From Rosenbergiella metrosideri (GTDB taxonomy: Bacteria; Pseudomonadota; Gammaproteobacteria; Enterobacterales; Enterobacteriaceae): a stretch of DNA of 64,000 nucleotides. Shown in pieces: positions 19,922 to 30,747 of this stretch. The notes under the pieces are model-generated. The model saw nothing but the letters and a program-made list of their open reading frames with translations, did not search any database and was not told the origin of the DNA. The stretch's first letter is position 1. Each line of letters begins with the position of its first letter. The position numbers and the translations under genes were made by a program. The DNA is taken from the NCBI RefSeq assembly GCF_022602565.1, contig NZ_JALBCV010000009.1, positions 62,001 to 126,000 of the forward strand, given 5' to 3'.

Positions 19922-20408
19922 GCGGCCCGGCCCGTATCCCTTGAACTTGAGCAACCCAGCGGCCGGTTGAAAACACAATAGGTGTTCGAATCACTGGCCG
20001 CTGACGAATAAGACGGCGAGCTTTTAATGCCGCAGCCGACGTCAAAAGGGTGATTAAAGAATAGAGAGCAACGAGGCTTTTAACTGTCAACTGTGAATAA
20101 GCAGGCTCTCGACTCTGAGTTCTGGGTAACGAGAAAGAGAGGTGACGAATAACCGTGCGTAGCGTTTGTTGATGCCAAAAATTTTGTACGTAGGGTGGAC
20201 GTAATACGCGTTCGTGCAAACGTATAAGGTGGTAGATACGTGCTTGGGGAGAAATAGAAAGCTTATTGGATAACGCTGTATCGTTAGTATTGGTTAACAG
20301 ACCGTTGGTGAAAGGCAACCCTAGACCTGCCGCGACTATCCCTAATAAGAGATGCGGCCATAGATAGCGTCTACCTAGTTGTCCCCAGCGCGAAATCAAA
20401 CCAATCAC
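19911..20408 (-). CDS. secM: Secretion monitor SecM with ribosome-arrest peptide
   Basis: Regulatory nascent chain that stalls its own ribosome when Sec export is slow and so raises secA translation. It has 165 residues (E. coli 170). The N-terminus is an export signal (RRYLWPHLLLGIVAAGLGLP). The C-terminus ends with the arrest motif F146-STGR-W-V-AQVQ-GIRAGP, then only LHD. This matches the essential F-x4-W-I-x4-GIRAGP pattern of E. coli except for valine in place of isoleucine after the tryptophan. The central region is poorly conserved, as usual. It lies between lpxC and secA as in E. coli. Confidence 0.95.
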   Translation of the reverse strand: MIGLISRWGQLGRRYLWPHLLLGIVAAGLGLPFTNGLLTNTNDTALSNKLSISPQARIYHLIRLHERVLRPPYVQNFWHQQTLRTVIRHLSFSLPRTQSREPAYSQLTVKSLVALYSLITLLTSAAALKARRLIRQRPVIRTPIVFSTGRWVAQVQGIRAGPLHD

Positions 20409-20582
20409 AATTCATCCATTAATATTGAAAAATAGCATCTATTATCGTTATAGAGGATAGGTGAAGTCTTTCCTGATTGTCCTGCCTACCGAATAACGTT
20501 GATAGTAGCATCAATCGCCCCATGCCACACTATTGATTACGTTGCGTCACTGAAAAAGCCATCAACCGCATAGATTTCATAC

Positions 20583-20656
20583 AAAAAAAAACGAGCCAGC
20601 TGAACGGAGAGTAATCAGCATGGCCCGTCTATTATTACGGCTAACGCCGTAATAAT
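20583..20656 (-). terminator. lpxC terminator region (two hairpins)
   Basis: Reading the minus strand from the lpxC stop there is a perfect 10-bp hairpin (20631-20656, arms attattacgg and ccgtaataat). A second long imperfect hairpin follows (20592-20627, arms cgagccagctga and tcagcatggcccg) that runs into nine T residues at 20583-20591. The second structure looks like the real terminator of the dcw cluster. Confidence 0.85.
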
Positions 20657-20660
20657 GATA

Positions 20661-21578
20661 TTACGCGAGAACGAAGTTTTTCAGTCTAAATGCCTGAGGG
20701 ATCTCAGCTTCATTTTCAAAGGTCGCCCATTCGTAAGCTTCCTGATTAGCTAAGACCGCTTGCAGCAGTTGATTGTTTAAGCCGTGACCCGATTTGTATG
20801 CGGAGAATGCACCAATCATATTGTGACCACACATAAACAAGTCGCCGATTGCGTCTAACATTTTATGACGAACAAACTCGTCATCAAAACGTAAACCTTC
20901 TTCGTTCAGGACACGGAAGTCGTCTAATCCAATCGCACAGTCAAGACTTCCACCCAGGCACAGGCCACGAGACTGTAATTGTTCGATATCACGCATAAAC
21001 CCAAAGGTCCGTGCGCGACTGATCTGACGGATAAACGCTTCTGTCGAGAAATTTAAGCGATAGTTCTGAGAACTTGCGTCAATCGCTGGATGCTTAAAGT
21101 CGATAGTAAAGTCCAGAGAAAAACCATTGTAAGGCTTCACTTCGGCCCACTTGTCGCCATCTTCAACGCGTACTGTTTGCTTAACGCGCAAGAATTTCTT
21201 CGCGCTATTGAGCTCTTCAACCCCAGCGTCTAACAGAAGATAGACGAAAGGCGCTGCGCTGCCATCCATGATAGGAATCTCAGGCGCATCGACTTCGACA
21301 ATGATGTTATCAATCCCTAATCCAGCAAGCGCTGAGTTAAGGTGCTCGACCGTAGAGATACGGATACCTTGGTCGTTGATAAGGCAAGTACTTAGCATCG
21401 TGTCGCGCACAAATTTAGCATCTGCCGGGAAATCAACCGGTGGATTTAAGTCAGTGCGGCGATAGATGACCCCAGTATTTGCTGGTGCAGGCCGCAGGTT
21501 CAACGTCACTTTCTTGCCGGTATGTAAACCGACACCAGTGGCCTGAACAATACGTTTTAATGTCCTTTGTTTGATCAT
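20661..21578 (-). CDS. lpxC: UDP-3-O-acyl-N-acetylglucosamine deacetylase
   Basis: Zinc deacetylase that performs the committed step of lipid A synthesis. It has 305 residues, the same as E. coli. Zinc ligand H79 lies in [10 protein letters not shown], and the other two ligands in [11 protein letters not shown] near 238-242. The C-terminal tail ends FRLKNFVLA; in E. coli the hydrophobic LpxC tail is recognised by FtsH. It is the last gene after ftsZ, with about 100 bases between them that probably hold its own promoter. Confidence 0.97.
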   Translation of the reverse strand: MIKQRTLKRIVQATGVGLHTGKKVTLNLRPAPANTGVIYRRTDLNPPVDFPADAKFVRDTMLSTCLINDQGIRISTVEHLNSALAGLGIDNIIVEVDAPEIPIMDGSAAPFVYLLLDAGVEELNSAKKFLRVKQTVRVEDGDKWAEVKPYNGFSLDFTIDFKHPAIDASSQNYRLNFSTEAFIRQISRARTFGFMRDIEQLQSRGLCLGGSLDCAIGLDDFRVLNEEGLRFDDEFVRHKMLDAIGDLFMCGHNMIGAFSAYKSGHGLNNQLLQAVLANQEAYEWATFENEAEIPQAFRLKNFVLA

Positions 21579-21681
21579 CGTATCAATCTCGCAAAATTAC
21601 TGTTTCCAGACGGAAATATAACCCATAAACGGACGTACACTTTAGCACAAAAAGCGATTGCCGACAATTTTCAGTAATATC

Positions 21682-22836
21682 TTAATCTGCTTGCTTGCGT
21701 AAGAACGCAGGAATATCGAGATAATCCGGCTCTTTATTCGGCTGTGAACTTGGTTCGTTAACCACTTTCGCTGCAGGTTTATTCTCTTGAGGTAACGGCG
21801 TCAACCCATGTTGCTGATAGCGATGATCGACCACTGGCTGAGAGGTATTCTTGTTGGTCACTAGCGTAATTTCAGGACGTTTGTCCATGCCAATACCCGT
21901 AGCAACAACTGTTACACGCAGCTCATCGTTCATTTCAGGGTCAAGAGACGTACCAATTACCACTGTTGCGTTATCTGAAGCAAATGCACGGATGGTGTTA
22001 CCGACCGTTTCAAACTCATCTAAACGCAGATCGAAACCAGCAGTAATGTTGACCAAGACGCCACGCGCACCAGAAAGATCGATATCTTCTAACAGTGGGC
22101 TAGAAATCGCCATTTCGGCAGCTTCTTCAGCACGGTCTTCACCGCAAGCAATCCCGGATCCCATCATGGCGTAGCCCATTTCGGACATGACAGTACGCAC
22201 GTCAGCAAAGTCGACGTTCATCAGGCCTGGACGAGTAATCAGCTCGGCAATACCCTGTACCGCACCTTTCAGTACGTCGTTGGCAGCACCAAAAGCGTCA
22301 AGAAGGGAGATGCCACGGCCCAAGACCTTGAGTAGCTTATCGTTTGGAATGGTGATTAGAGAATCAACATGCTTGGAGAGTTCAGCGATACCTTGCTCAG
22401 CAAAAGCCATACGCTTTTTGCCTTCAAAGTTAAAGGGCTTAGTGACCACGGCAACCGTTAAGATACCCAGGTCTTTTGCCACTTCCGCGACAACAGGTGC
22501 TGCACCTGTACCTGTACCGCCGCCCATACCGGCTGCGATAAATACCATATCAGCGCCATCCAGTGCGGCACGTAAGGCCTCTCGGTCTTCTTCCGCTGAA
22601 TTACGTCCAACTTCTGGGTTCGCGCCCGCCCCTAATCCTTTAGTAATGTTATTACCAATTTGGATTGTTTGGCCGACTGCTGTTTTACGTAATGCTTGCG
22701 CATCCGTGTTCACTGCGAAGAACTCAACACCTTCGATACGCTCGCGTACCATGTGTTCGACAGCATTACCACCGCCACCCCCAACGCCGATGACTTTAAT
22801 CACCGCATCGTTGGTTAATTCCATAGGTTCAAACAT
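21682..22836 (-). CDS. ftsZ: Cell division GTPase FtsZ
   Basis: Tubulin homologue that polymerises into the Z-ring. It has 384 residues (E. coli 383). The GTP-binding tubulin signature [10 protein letters not shown] lies at about 105-114, and the T7 loop region [20 protein letters not shown] carries the catalytic acids. After a variable linker the conserved C-terminal peptide [15 protein letters not shown], which binds FtsA, ZipA and MinC, is intact. It lies 72 bases after ftsA. Confidence 0.98.
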   Translation of the reverse strand: MFEPMELTNDAVIKVIGVGGGGGNAVEHMVRERIEGVEFFAVNTDAQALRKTAVGQTIQIGNNITKGLGAGANPEVGRNSAEEDREALRAALDGADMVFIAAGMGGGTGTGAAPVVAEVAKDLGILTVAVVTKPFNFEGKKRMAFAEQGIAELSKHVDSLITIPNDKLLKVLGRGISLLDAFGAANDVLKGAVQGIAELITRPGLMNVDFADVRTVMSEMGYAMMGSGIACGEDRAEEAAEMAISSPLLEDIDLSGARGVLVNITAGFDLRLDEFETVGNTIRAFASDNATVVIGTSLDPEMNDELRVTVVATGIGMDKRPEITLVTNKNTSQPVVDHRYQQHGLTPLPQENKPAAKVVNEPSSQPNKEPDYLDIPAFLRKQAD

Positions 22837-22908
22837 GATTACTCTCCGTTATGTGCCTGTTGCCAGAGGATCACTCAGTAGGCTTAGGATGATCCTCTTT
22901 AATCAAAA

Positions 22909-24165
22909 TTAAAACTCTTTTTTTAACCAACTGTTAAATTTTTTAAACCACGTACTAACAGGTGAGTGTTTTGACGACTCAGCTTCGTCTCCCAAATGGG
23001 ATTCTTTACCATAGTGTAAGAGGCCCACCACCGTGGAGTAATACGCTTCTTGCGCATAGTCCGTTAATCCAGTGATGTTTAAAGGCTGGCCAATTCTTAC
23101 TTGTGTATGGAACACCCGCTGTGCACACGCGGCCAAACCTTCGATTTGCGCTGCACCGCCAGTCAGTACGATTCCCGCCGCTAAATGGTGCTTAACCCCT
23201 TGCTGGCGTAATTGTTCTTGTAACTCTAGAATCTCGTCGTTGACCAGATTCAGTAATTCCGTATAACGCGGCTCAATCACTTCGGCTAACGTCTGGCGTT
23301 GTAAGCTACGAGGCGGTCTTCCCCCAACACTCGGGACTTCTACATTTTCATCTTTACCGACGATAGATCCCAAAGCGCAACCGTGACGAACTTTAATGGC
23401 TTCGGCATCGGTTGGTGGCGTACCAAAAGCGTAAGCAATATCGCTGGTGACCACGTTCCCTGCATAAGGTATCACTTTAGTATGACGTAACGCACCGCCA
23501 GTATAGACCGCCATATCCATAGTGCCACCGCCAATATCGACGACACAGACACCAAGCTCGCGTTCATCTTCAGTGAGCACGGCATAACTTGAAGCCAAAC
23601 CCGCGAAGATCAGTTGGTCTACTTTCAGCCCACAGCGCTCAACCGCTTTAACAATATTTTTTGCCATATCGTTATGGCAAGTAATGAGGTGCACTTTAGC
23701 ATGCATCCTCACCCCAGATAAACCGACAGGGTTCTTAATCCCTTCTTGGTAATCGATAGCATATTCTTGCGGAATAACGTGCAGTATGCGATGTTCGTCT
23801 CGAACCCGTACCGACTTCGCGGTATGGACAACGTTCTCCACATCATCCTGTGTTACTTCTTCTTCCGAAATCGGAACCATCCCGATTTCGTTCTGGCAAC
23901 TAATATGTTTGCCGGATAATGAAAGGTAAACAGATGAGATCTGGCAATCTGCCATCAACTCAGCTTGGTCAATTGCGCGTTGAACGCATTTTACAACTGA
24001 CTCAAGATCATTAACACCGCCCTTATCCATTCCACGAGAAGGACAGCTACCAACCCCAATAATATTGACCATACCATCAGGCAGAATTTCCCCTACCAGG
24101 GCAGCAACCTTGGCGGTGCCAATCTCTAGTCCTACTACCAGTTTTCTGTCCGTTGCCTTGATCAT
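22909..24165 (-). CDS. ftsA: Cell division protein FtsA
   Basis: Actin-like membrane tether that links FtsZ to the membrane and recruits late division proteins. It has 418 residues (E. coli 420). The N-terminus holds the phosphate-binding loop [29 protein letters not shown] marks the second phosphate loop, and the C-terminal amphipathic membrane-targeting helix ([12 protein letters not shown]) is present. It overlaps ftsQ by 4 bases (ATGA). Confidence 0.97.
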   Translation of the reverse strand: MIKATDRKLVVGLEIGTAKVAALVGEILPDGMVNIIGVGSCPSRGMDKGGVNDLESVVKCVQRAIDQAELMADCQISSVYLSLSGKHISCQNEIGMVPISEEEVTQDDVENVVHTAKSVRVRDEHRILHVIPQEYAIDYQEGIKNPVGLSGVRMHAKVHLITCHNDMAKNIVKAVERCGLKVDQLIFAGLASSYAVLTEDERELGVCVVDIGGGTMDMAVYTGGALRHTKVIPYAGNVVTSDIAYAFGTPPTDAEAIKVRHGCALGSIVGKDENVEVPSVGGRPPRSLQRQTLAEVIEPRYTELLNLVNDEILELQEQLRQQGVKHHLAAGIVLTGGAAQIEGLAACAQRVFHTQVRIGQPLNITGLTDYAQEAYYSTVVGLLHYGKESHLGDEAESSKHSPVSTWFKKFNSWLKKEF

Positions 24166-25004
24166 TGTTGTTTAGCCTGTGCCTGATTTTGTTGCTGATT
24201 ACCTGTTTGCGTGTCTACGGGTGCGGGGCCCCATCCAACTGCGGCGCCCGAATCGTAACGAAGATCGACATAGCTGATAGTTTTATTATCCGCTTGTGCC
24301 TGTTTAACAAGTTCTGGATAAAGAGTAATAAAACGCTGTAAACGTTTATCATCCTCCCCTCTTCCTAACTCAATTCTCATACCATCACTTGTAATAAGCT
24401 GCCAAGAGTGACGCGCGGTCATCGCAGTGGCTTTCAAGGTTAAGTGTACCGTATGCAATTTTGCTGCCATTTGGTAGAAAGCCGCCATCACCTCTTTTTC
24501 ACTTCCTTCGGGGCCGTAAAGTAAGGGCATATCTTGTTTCGGCGCGCCTTGATGGAAAGGTAGTGTAAATGATACCCCTGACGCATCGACGACATGCTGC
24601 TCATTCCACCTTGCTACGGGGACATATTCAACCAGATGAATCTTTAATTCGTCTGGCCATTGTTTCCGTACACTCACTTGTTTAATCCAAGGTAACCTTT
24701 CAAGTTGTTGCTGAATAATGTCGACATTTTGCGACATAAAGGTTCCTGGCGGCCCCAATGAGAGTATCGCTTGGCGTACATCATCATTCGAGGTATAGCG
24801 TTTCTCTCCAGTCACAACGAGCTTCGAAAGCGGTAACCGCGAGACATCATCCATCCAATTTACGACCGCTATCCCACCAAACACGATGGTACCGACAACC
24901 ATCAGAAGAAAAACCACGCCAAATAGACGAGTGCCATTACTCCGACCAGAGCGTAAACGTTTTTGCGTTTCTTTATTTTTCGTATTCAGTGCAGCCTGAG
25001 ACAT
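24162..25004 (-). CDS. ftsQ: Cell division protein FtsQ
   Basis: Bitopic inner-membrane divisome protein that scaffolds FtsB and FtsL. It has 280 residues from 25004 (E. coli 276), beginning [12 protein letters not shown] as in E. coli. The frame is open to 25037, but that extension overlaps the ddlB remnant. One membrane helix lies at about 24-46, followed by the POTRA domain ([21 protein letters not shown]) and the beta domain with [19 protein letters not shown]. The start lies 10 bases after the remnant stop, and in E. coli ddlB directly precedes ftsQ. Confidence 0.95.
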   Translation of the reverse strand: MSQAALNTKNKETQKRLRSGRSNGTRLFGVVFLLMVVGTIVFGGIAVVNWMDDVSRLPLSKLVVTGEKRYTSNDDVRQAILSLGPPGTFMSQNVDIIQQQLERLPWIKQVSVRKQWPDELKIHLVEYVPVARWNEQHVVDASGVSFTLPFHQGAPKQDMPLLYGPEGSEKEVMAAFYQMAAKLHTVHLTLKATAMTARHSWQLITSDGMRIELGRGEDDKRLQRFITLYPELVKQAQADNKTISYVDLRYDSGAAVGWGPAPVDTQTGNQQQNQAQAKQQ

Positions 25005-25014
25005 ATCAGTCTGT

Positions 25015-25203
25015 TTACTCCAGAATCTGTTGGACAAGCAGCGTGATCTGATTTTCTGCTTGCTTAGCTGCCAATGGGATTAAGTTGTACTCGTTTAAAA
25101 TAAGTACGGTTTTCCCTTCATCCAGCTGAAATTGACCTTTGCTATCGCGCTGAGTAGTCATATTTACCTTCCTTGGCAGCCTAGGGCTGGTCAGTCTGAC
25201 CAT
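25015..25203 (-). pseudogene. ddlB: ddlB remnant: C-terminal fragment of D-alanine--D-alanine ligase, still an open frame
   Basis: The 62-codon open frame occupies the exact place of ddlB between murC and ftsQ. Its last 43 residues line up without gaps with my recollection of the E. coli DdlB C-terminus: DSKGQF for [16 protein letters not shown] for SLVPMAARQA, and LVQQILE for LVVRILE. The catalytic ATP/Mg loop that should read EANTSPGMT is EGKTVLILN, so it cannot be an active ligase. A normal DdlB has about 306 residues; the rest is gone. An internal ATG at 25161, preceded by AAGGAAGG at good spacing, could allow a 48-residue product. Cells would need another ligase such as DdlA. Confidence 0.75.
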
Positions 25204-25642
25204 GAATAATGACGCTAATTGTACACTTCACCAACAATCTGCTGTGAAGGAAAAATATCGTTTCTCATCAGCAAGATATTTTGCATTATAATCATAAAAT
25301 TTATTAATAGTCTGAATCTGTATTGATGGCAATATTTTGTCACTAATTATTGCAACTAAGCTTCATTTCCGTCTAAAAAACCACCAAGTATTGATTAATC
25401 ATTTTTCCGCTGTCAAACACGATGAATCACGTAATCATTAGCCAATAAGTTGTCGCTTTCTTCATCAATGGCATTAATCAATAAAGACCTGAACCCCGAT
25501 CAACTAAGCATAGGGTCATACTGTACTCGGTATCGATTCCAGCATGACAACTCATCATTGAAGGTCGTGTAATGCGTTCAAGGAGGCCGCAAAACGTCAG
25601 ATAAGGCCTCCTAAATGTTCGATCCTATTAGCCCTTAGACTG
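25204..25642. other. murC-ftsQ gap, site of lost ddlB
   Basis: About 440 AT-rich bases lie where the first two thirds of ddlB should be. I read all frames by eye and found no recognisable Ddl segment and no other gene. An inverted repeat at 25581-25612 (aggaggcc / ggcctcct) follows murC but lacks a T-run, so it is at best a weak terminator. Promoters for ftsQAZ are expected in this neighbourhood. Confidence 0.55.
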
Positions 25643-27094
25643 TTAGGCGGGCACTTCCCAGTTTTCCGCCAACTGACGGGCAATACGCCCCACAGTACCA
25701 GCACCTTGTAAGAGCACAAGATCATTACCGCTTAGGGTCGGTGCCAAGAATTCCAGTAACGCGTCTTGATCCGTCACCAAAATTGGATCGACTTTTCCGC
25801 GAGAGCGAACTGAACGGCACAGCGCTCGACTATCCGCTCCAGCAATCGGCGACTCGCCGGCAGAATAAACATCCAGCATCAACAATACATCAACATTCGA
25901 GAGGACATTGGCAAAATCATCAAATAAGTCGCGAGTTCGCGTGTAACGATGGGGTTGAAACACCATCACTAATTTCTTATCTGGCCAGCCAGCTCGTGCA
26001 GCTTTGATTGTCGCATCCACTTCTGTTGGATGGTGTCCATAATCATCCACCAGCATAGCGCTACCACTGATATCGCTGACCTTATCGGTGGCGTAATCGC
26101 CCAACACATCGAAGCGACGCCCAGTGCCTTGGAAGCTCTCCAAGGCGGCTAAGATATCGCAGTCCTCAATTCCCTCTTCCGTGGCCACAGCAATGGCGGC
26201 AGCGGCGTTAAGGGCATTATGGCGTCCCGGGGCATTTAACATCACGACCATCTCAGGCTTATCCTGACGATAGACGGTAAAACGCCCTGTCGCACCTTGC
26301 TGCTGATAGTCTGCCAGACGAACATCTGCATCATCACTGAAGCCATAAGTCGTCACTTGACGGCCGACATCAGGCAGTAATTCACGGATCACCTCATCAT
26401 CAACACATAACACAGCACGGCCATAGAAAGGCAGATTGTGTAAGAAGTTAATAAAGGTCTGTTTTAAATTTTCGAAGTCACCTTGGTAAGTATCCATATG
26501 GTCGGCTTCAATATTCGTTACTATCGCGACCATCGGTTGGAGATGCAAGAAGGAGGCATCGCTCTCATCCGCCTCGGCAATCAAATAGCGACTACTTCCT
26601 AGACGCGCATGCGTTCCGGCTGCTTTCACTAAGCCACCGTTTACAAACGTGGGATCCAATCCTCCCTCAGCGTAAATACTGGAAACCATAGCGGTCGTTG
26701 TCGTTTTACCGTGTGTCCCAGCAATCGCGATCCCATGACGAAAACGCATTAATTCCGCAAGCATCTCCGCACGACGAATAACCGGAATACGGGAATCTCT
26801 TGCCGCCACTAACTCTGGGTTATCTTCAGCAATCGCGCTAGACACCACAACCACACTGACCCCTTGAATATTTTCAGGGCTATGGTTGAAGTAGATCGTC
26901 GCGCCAAGGCCTGTCAGGTGTTTCGTTACCGCGTTAGGTGCCAAATCAGAACCACTAATTTGATACCCTTCATTGGCCAACACTTCAGCAATACCGCCCA
27001 TACCTGCGCCACCAATACCCACGAAATGGATGTGTTTTACACGTCTCATTTCCGGCACGATAGAGCGTAACTTTGCTAATTGTTGAGTATTCAT
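25643..27094 (-). CDS. murC: UDP-N-acetylmuramate--L-alanine ligase
   Basis: ATP-dependent ligase that adds the first amino acid of the peptidoglycan stem peptide. It has 483 residues (E. coli 491). The N-terminal UDP-binding motif [14 protein letters not shown] and the ATP P-loop GTHGKTTT (126-133) are present, and the mid-domain [10 protein letters not shown] motif is intact. The start [11 protein letters not shown] fits the family. It lies 50 bases after murG in the dcw cluster and is followed by the decayed ddlB. Confidence 0.97.
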   Translation of the reverse strand: MNTQQLAKLRSIVPEMRRVKHIHFVGIGGAGMGGIAEVLANEGYQISGSDLAPNAVTKHLTGLGATIYFNHSPENIQGVSVVVVSSAIAEDNPELVAARDSRIPVIRRAEMLAELMRFRHGIAIAGTHGKTTTTAMVSSIYAEGGLDPTFVNGGLVKAAGTHARLGSSRYLIAEADESDASFLHLQPMVAIVTNIEADHMDTYQGDFENLKQTFINFLHNLPFYGRAVLCVDDEVIRELLPDVGRQVTTYGFSDDADVRLADYQQQGATGRFTVYRQDKPEMVVMLNAPGRHNALNAAAAIAVATEEGIEDCDILAALESFQGTGRRFDVLGDYATDKVSDISGSAMLVDDYGHHPTEVDATIKAARAGWPDKKLVMVFQPHRYTRTRDLFDDFANVLSNVDVLLMLDVYSAGESPIAGADSRALCRSVRSRGKVDPILVTDQDALLEFLAPTLSGNDLVLLQGAGTVGRIARQLAENWEVPA

Positions 27095-27144
27095 GAATAA
27101 CTTCTTACCTATACCTTACGAGGGATGAAAACTTCACCCCTAAA

Positions 27145-28206
27145 TTAATGAGCAACGATATCTTTAATGGCTTGTGCGACACGCTGGGTTGAGTTCGGAA
27201 CAGCTGTCTTCTGTGCGTTTTCGGCGTAACCCAGTAGCGTTTCACGGTCCCACTGTTGCAAGCACTCTATTACCGCTTGAGCGGTAAACTGCGGCTGTTC
27301 TAAAATGACAGCCGCCCCCGCTTTCTTAAGCGATAACGCATTCCAATACTGTTGACGGTCTTTATGCGGGAAAGGCACAAAGATTGCCGCGACCCCCGCT
27401 GACGCAATTTCGCTGACCGTTAGCGCACCGGAACGGCACACCACCACATCCGCCCAAGCATAGGCCTCAGCCACATCATCGATAAATTCTGTAATGTTAT
27501 GATGACCGACGCCGCGCTGACGATAATCTTGTTCAACCTCTGCTTGGTTACCCTTACCAGTCTGGTGCCAAATCGTCACTTTTTCCCCTAGCGCTTGCGC
27601 GACTTCAGGCAGTTGCTGATTCAGGATTCGCGCGCCTTGGCTCCCGCCCATCACTAGCACTCTGAGTGGCCCTTCCCTTTCTTCGAATCGGAGATCCGGT
27701 GCGGGCAGAGCCAAAACATCTTTACGCACCGGGTTACCCACCACTTCCGCATTGGGGAACGCCCCAGCGAAGGCTTGCATAACCTTGCGAGCAATTTTAG
27801 ACAGCCATTGGTTTGTAAGGCCCGCTATCCCATTTTGTTCGTGCAGGACAACAGGTACACCACAACTCCACGCGGCTAACCCGCCGGGACCGGAAACATA
27901 GCCGCCCATCCCTAACACAATATCAGGCTGCCACTGTTTGATAATTTTTCTCGCTTGACGCCAGGCTGAGAAGATACGCCAAGGGGCTTGTAAAAGCGCT
28001 TTAACACCTTTACCACGTAATCCATTAATTTTGATGAAATCGATCGGAATGCCATGCTTTGGCACTAAATCAGCTTCCATCCTATCAGCGGTGCCGAGCC
28101 AACGGACTTCCCACCCTTCTTCCATTAATTGATGGGCTACTGCTAAGCCTGGGAAAACATGTCCTCCCGTTCCGCCCGCCATGACCATCAGTTTTTTACT
28201 ACTCAT
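27145..28206 (-). CDS. murG: Lipid II-forming GlcNAc transferase MurG
   Basis: Peripheral inner-membrane GT28 glycosyltransferase that adds GlcNAc to lipid I. It has 353 residues (E. coli 355). The glycine-rich motifs [16 protein letters not shown] (N-terminal) and [13 protein letters not shown] are present, with the donor-binding [20 protein letters not shown] in the C-terminal domain. It overlaps ftsW by 4 bases. Confidence 0.97.
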   Translation of the reverse strand: MSSKKLMVMAGGTGGHVFPGLAVAHQLMEEGWEVRWLGTADRMEADLVPKHGIPIDFIKINGLRGKGVKALLQAPWRIFSAWRQARKIIKQWQPDIVLGMGGYVSGPGGLAAWSCGVPVVLHEQNGIAGLTNQWLSKIARKVMQAFAGAFPNAEVVGNPVRKDVLALPAPDLRFEEREGPLRVLVMGGSQGARILNQQLPEVAQALGEKVTIWHQTGKGNQAEVEQDYRQRGVGHHNITEFIDDVAEAYAWADVVVCRSGALTVSEIASAGVAAIFVPFPHKDRQQYWNALSLKKAGAAVILEQPQFTAQAVIECLQQWDRETLLGYAENAQKTAVPNSTQRVAQAIKDIVAH

Positions 28207-29429
28207 CGATTACCTCGGGTTACCGCATGGGCTTTCGCTAAGCGCGTTTCAAAATCTATACGTAGCAACAGGACTATCGCTGTGGACATAATAATTAAGC
28301 TCGATCCACCGTAGCTGATAAGCGGTAAGGTCAGACCTTTGGTCGGTAGCATACCCGCAGCCGCACCAACGTTAACTAAGGCTTGGAAACTGAACCAAAC
28401 ACCAATTGCACAGGCTAAAAAGCCAGCGAAACGCTGATCGAGTTCTAGCGCCCTACGTCCTATCGACATCGCACGAAATGCCACAAAGAATACCATCAAT
28501 AGCGCGAGAACCACACCAAAATAGCCAAGTTCTTCACCGATGATCGCAAAGATAAAGTCGGTATGCGCCTCAGGTAGATATTCTAATTTTTGTACAGAAT
28601 TACCAAGCCCTTGTCCCCAAAACTCACCGCGGCCAAATGCCATTAGAGATTGCGTTAACTGGTAACCGCTTCCAAAAGGATCGGCCCAAGGGTTCCAGAA
28701 AGAAGTGACGCGTCGCATCCGGTATGGCTCAACCATGATTAGCAAAACAACTGAGAACAATCCACAGCCGATAATCGCCAAAAATTGCCACAGCTTAGCG
28801 CCAGCCAGAAATAACATTGCCAAGGTTGTCACGAACAATACGATTACCGTCCCTAAATCGGGCTGTGCCAAGAGCAGTACTGCGAGAATGATCATTACCC
28901 CCATAGGTTTTAAAAAGCCCCATAGGTTGCTTCGTACTTCGTCCACTTTTCTGACCAAATAACTGGCGAGGTAACAAAAGAGCGAGAGTTTAGAGAATTC
29001 TGCAGGCTGAATACGTAATGGCCCTAATGCAATCCACCGCGAAGCACCGTTTACCGAGCTTCCCACCACTAAGACCACTAACAACATGACAACAGAAAGG
29101 AGCAGCATTACATTGCTGTATTTCTGCCAGAACGACATGGGCAAACGTAAAGTAATCAGTGAAATGGCGAAACCCAGACCCAGATAGAAAGCATCGCGTT
29201 TAGCGAAATAGAACGGGTCATCGTTCATCCGCTGCCCGACCGGAACAGATGCCGAGGTTACCATCACAAAACCGATGATCGCTAACCCAAAGGTTAGCCA
29301 TAATAACGTCCGGTCATACAGCACCACAGAAGAAGTATCACTCTCCCGTGATCCCATTACCCAATCTTGTATCCGTTCTGAAAGCGCAGCAACACCGCGC
29401 CCTAAGAGCCTCAGACCCGGGATATGCAT
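28203..29429 (-). CDS. ftsW: Septal peptidoglycan glycosyltransferase FtsW (SEDS family)
   Basis: Polytopic SEDS glycosyltransferase that works with FtsI to make septal peptidoglycan. It has 408 residues (E. coli 414), with about ten hydrophobic helices. Conserved family segments include [39 protein letters not shown] and the C-terminal [14 protein letters not shown]. Its start abuts the murD stop with a one-base overlap. Confidence 0.96.
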   Translation of the reverse strand: MHIPGLRLLGRGVAALSERIQDWVMGSRESDTSSVVLYDRTLLWLTFGLAIIGFVMVTSASVPVGQRMNDDPFYFAKRDAFYLGLGFAISLITLRLPMSFWQKYSNVMLLLSVVMLLVVLVVGSSVNGASRWIALGPLRIQPAEFSKLSLFCYLASYLVRKVDEVRSNLWGFLKPMGVMIILAVLLLAQPDLGTVIVLFVTTLAMLFLAGAKLWQFLAIIGCGLFSVVLLIMVEPYRMRRVTSFWNPWADPFGSGYQLTQSLMAFGRGEFWGQGLGNSVQKLEYLPEAHTDFIFAIIGEELGYFGVVLALLMVFFVAFRAMSIGRRALELDQRFAGFLACAIGVWFSFQALVNVGAAAGMLPTKGLTLPLISYGGSSLIIMSTAIVLLLRIDFETRLAKAHAVTRGNR

Positions 29430-30745
29430 TAGCCCAACTCCTTCGCTAGCGCCGCAAATCGTTCGCCACGCTGTTCATAGTTTTTAAATTGATCGAGACT
29501 GGCGCAGGCGGGTGAAAGTAACACAACATCGCCTTTTTGCACCTGCTGACTGATCGCATGCATAGCATCCTCGAGCGTGTCGACGTGGACAGAAACTTCA
29601 GGACGTAGCGCGTACAACAATTCCGCATCTCGGCCAAAACAGTAAACCTTTATATTGTTACCTTGTATTAACCGCTCCAAAGGTGAAAAGTCGGCAGACT
29701 TACCATCTCCCCCAAGGAGTAACCATAACGTGCCTTGGCACTGGAGGCCCTTAAGAGCCGCTTCGGTACTACCAACGTTGGTCGCTTTAGAGTCGTTGAT
29801 CCACTCAACACCCGCATTTCGATGGACCAACTGGTAGCGATGCGGCAATCCCGTAAAGGTCGTTAAGGCTTTCAAACAGCTCGCACGCGGTACGCCAACG
29901 GCTTCCGCCAGCGCTAACGCGGCTAACGCGTTAGTGAGGTTATGCTGGCCAGTAAGGTGCATTTCATCGCTATTGAGGACTTTCTCGCCCTTGGCACGCA
30001 ACCAAGTCTGACCCTGTTGCTGATTAAGGTGGTAGTCGCCAAAAGTTACACCGAAGCTGATACAACGACGATCGACACCACGGACCGGCATCGTCATCGC
30101 ATCGTCAACATTGACGATACAGTGCTTAGCCTGCTCGTAAATGCGCAGCTTCGCCGCACGATATTGTTGAAAACCAAGTGGATAACGATCCATATGGTCC
30201 TCTGTCACATTTAAAATAGTGGCTGCGCTGGCTTTAAGACTTTGAGTGGTCTCCAATTGAAAACTGGATAACTCAAGGACATAGAGCTGAACCTGAGGAT
30301 TCAACAAGGACAGAGCGGGAAGACCAATATTTCCGCCGACTGCGGTTTGCCATCCTGCCGCACGGGACATTTCACCTACTAAGCTAGTGACTGTGCTTTT
30401 TCCATTCGAGCCGGTGATCGCCACGATAGGAGCCTGCGCTTCGCGACAGAATAATTCGATGTCCCCCACTATCTCGATCCCTTCTGCCGCAGCGTCGCTA
30501 ATAGCGGGATGTGATAGCGCTATGCCGGGACTGAGTACGATGAGATCAGCCTCGACTAACCACTCTTTATTTATGTCGCCTACCCAGCGCTCAACCTTTT
30601 CAGGCAGTTTATCGATACCAGGAGGATTGTTACGCGAATCGATCACCTTGGGCACTACGCCGCGCGCCAAGAAAAACTCAACACAAGACAGGCCAGTAAT
30701 GCCTAAGCCGACGATAACAATCTTTCTACCTTGGTAATCTGCCAT
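29429..30745 (-). CDS. murD: UDP-N-acetylmuramoyl-L-alanine--D-glutamate ligase
   Basis: Cytosolic Mur ligase that adds D-glutamate. It has 438 residues, the E. coli length. The P-loop is [11 protein letters not shown], and the central motif [10 protein letters not shown] and the [11 protein letters not shown] motif are intact. It lies between mraY and ftsW as in E. coli. Confidence 0.97.
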   Translation of the reverse strand: MADYQGRKIVIVGLGITGLSCVEFFLARGVVPKVIDSRNNPPGIDKLPEKVERWVGDINKEWLVEADLIVLSPGIALSHPAISDAAAEGIEIVGDIELFCREAQAPIVAITGSNGKSTVTSLVGEMSRAAGWQTAVGGNIGLPALSLLNPQVQLYVLELSSFQLETTQSLKASAATILNVTEDHMDRYPLGFQQYRAAKLRIYEQAKHCIVNVDDAMTMPVRGVDRRCISFGVTFGDYHLNQQQGQTWLRAKGEKVLNSDEMHLTGQHNLTNALAALALAEAVGVPRASCLKALTTFTGLPHRYQLVHRNAGVEWINDSKATNVGSTEAALKGLQCQGTLWLLLGGDGKSADFSPLERLIQGNNIKVYCFGRDAELLYALRPEVSVHVDTLEDAMHAISQQVQKGDVVLLSPACASLDQFKNYEQRGERFAALAKELG

Positions 30746-30747
30746 AA

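Noticed and set aside
22187-22912. 241-residue open frame opposite ftsZ
   Set aside because: It is a shadow of the conserved ftsZ codons; low-complexity Ser/Pro/Ala composition and no start signal.
25581-25612. murC terminator candidate (aggaggcc/ggcctcct)
   Set aside because: The 16-base loop and lack of a T-run make it unconvincing, so it is mentioned only within the gap entry.
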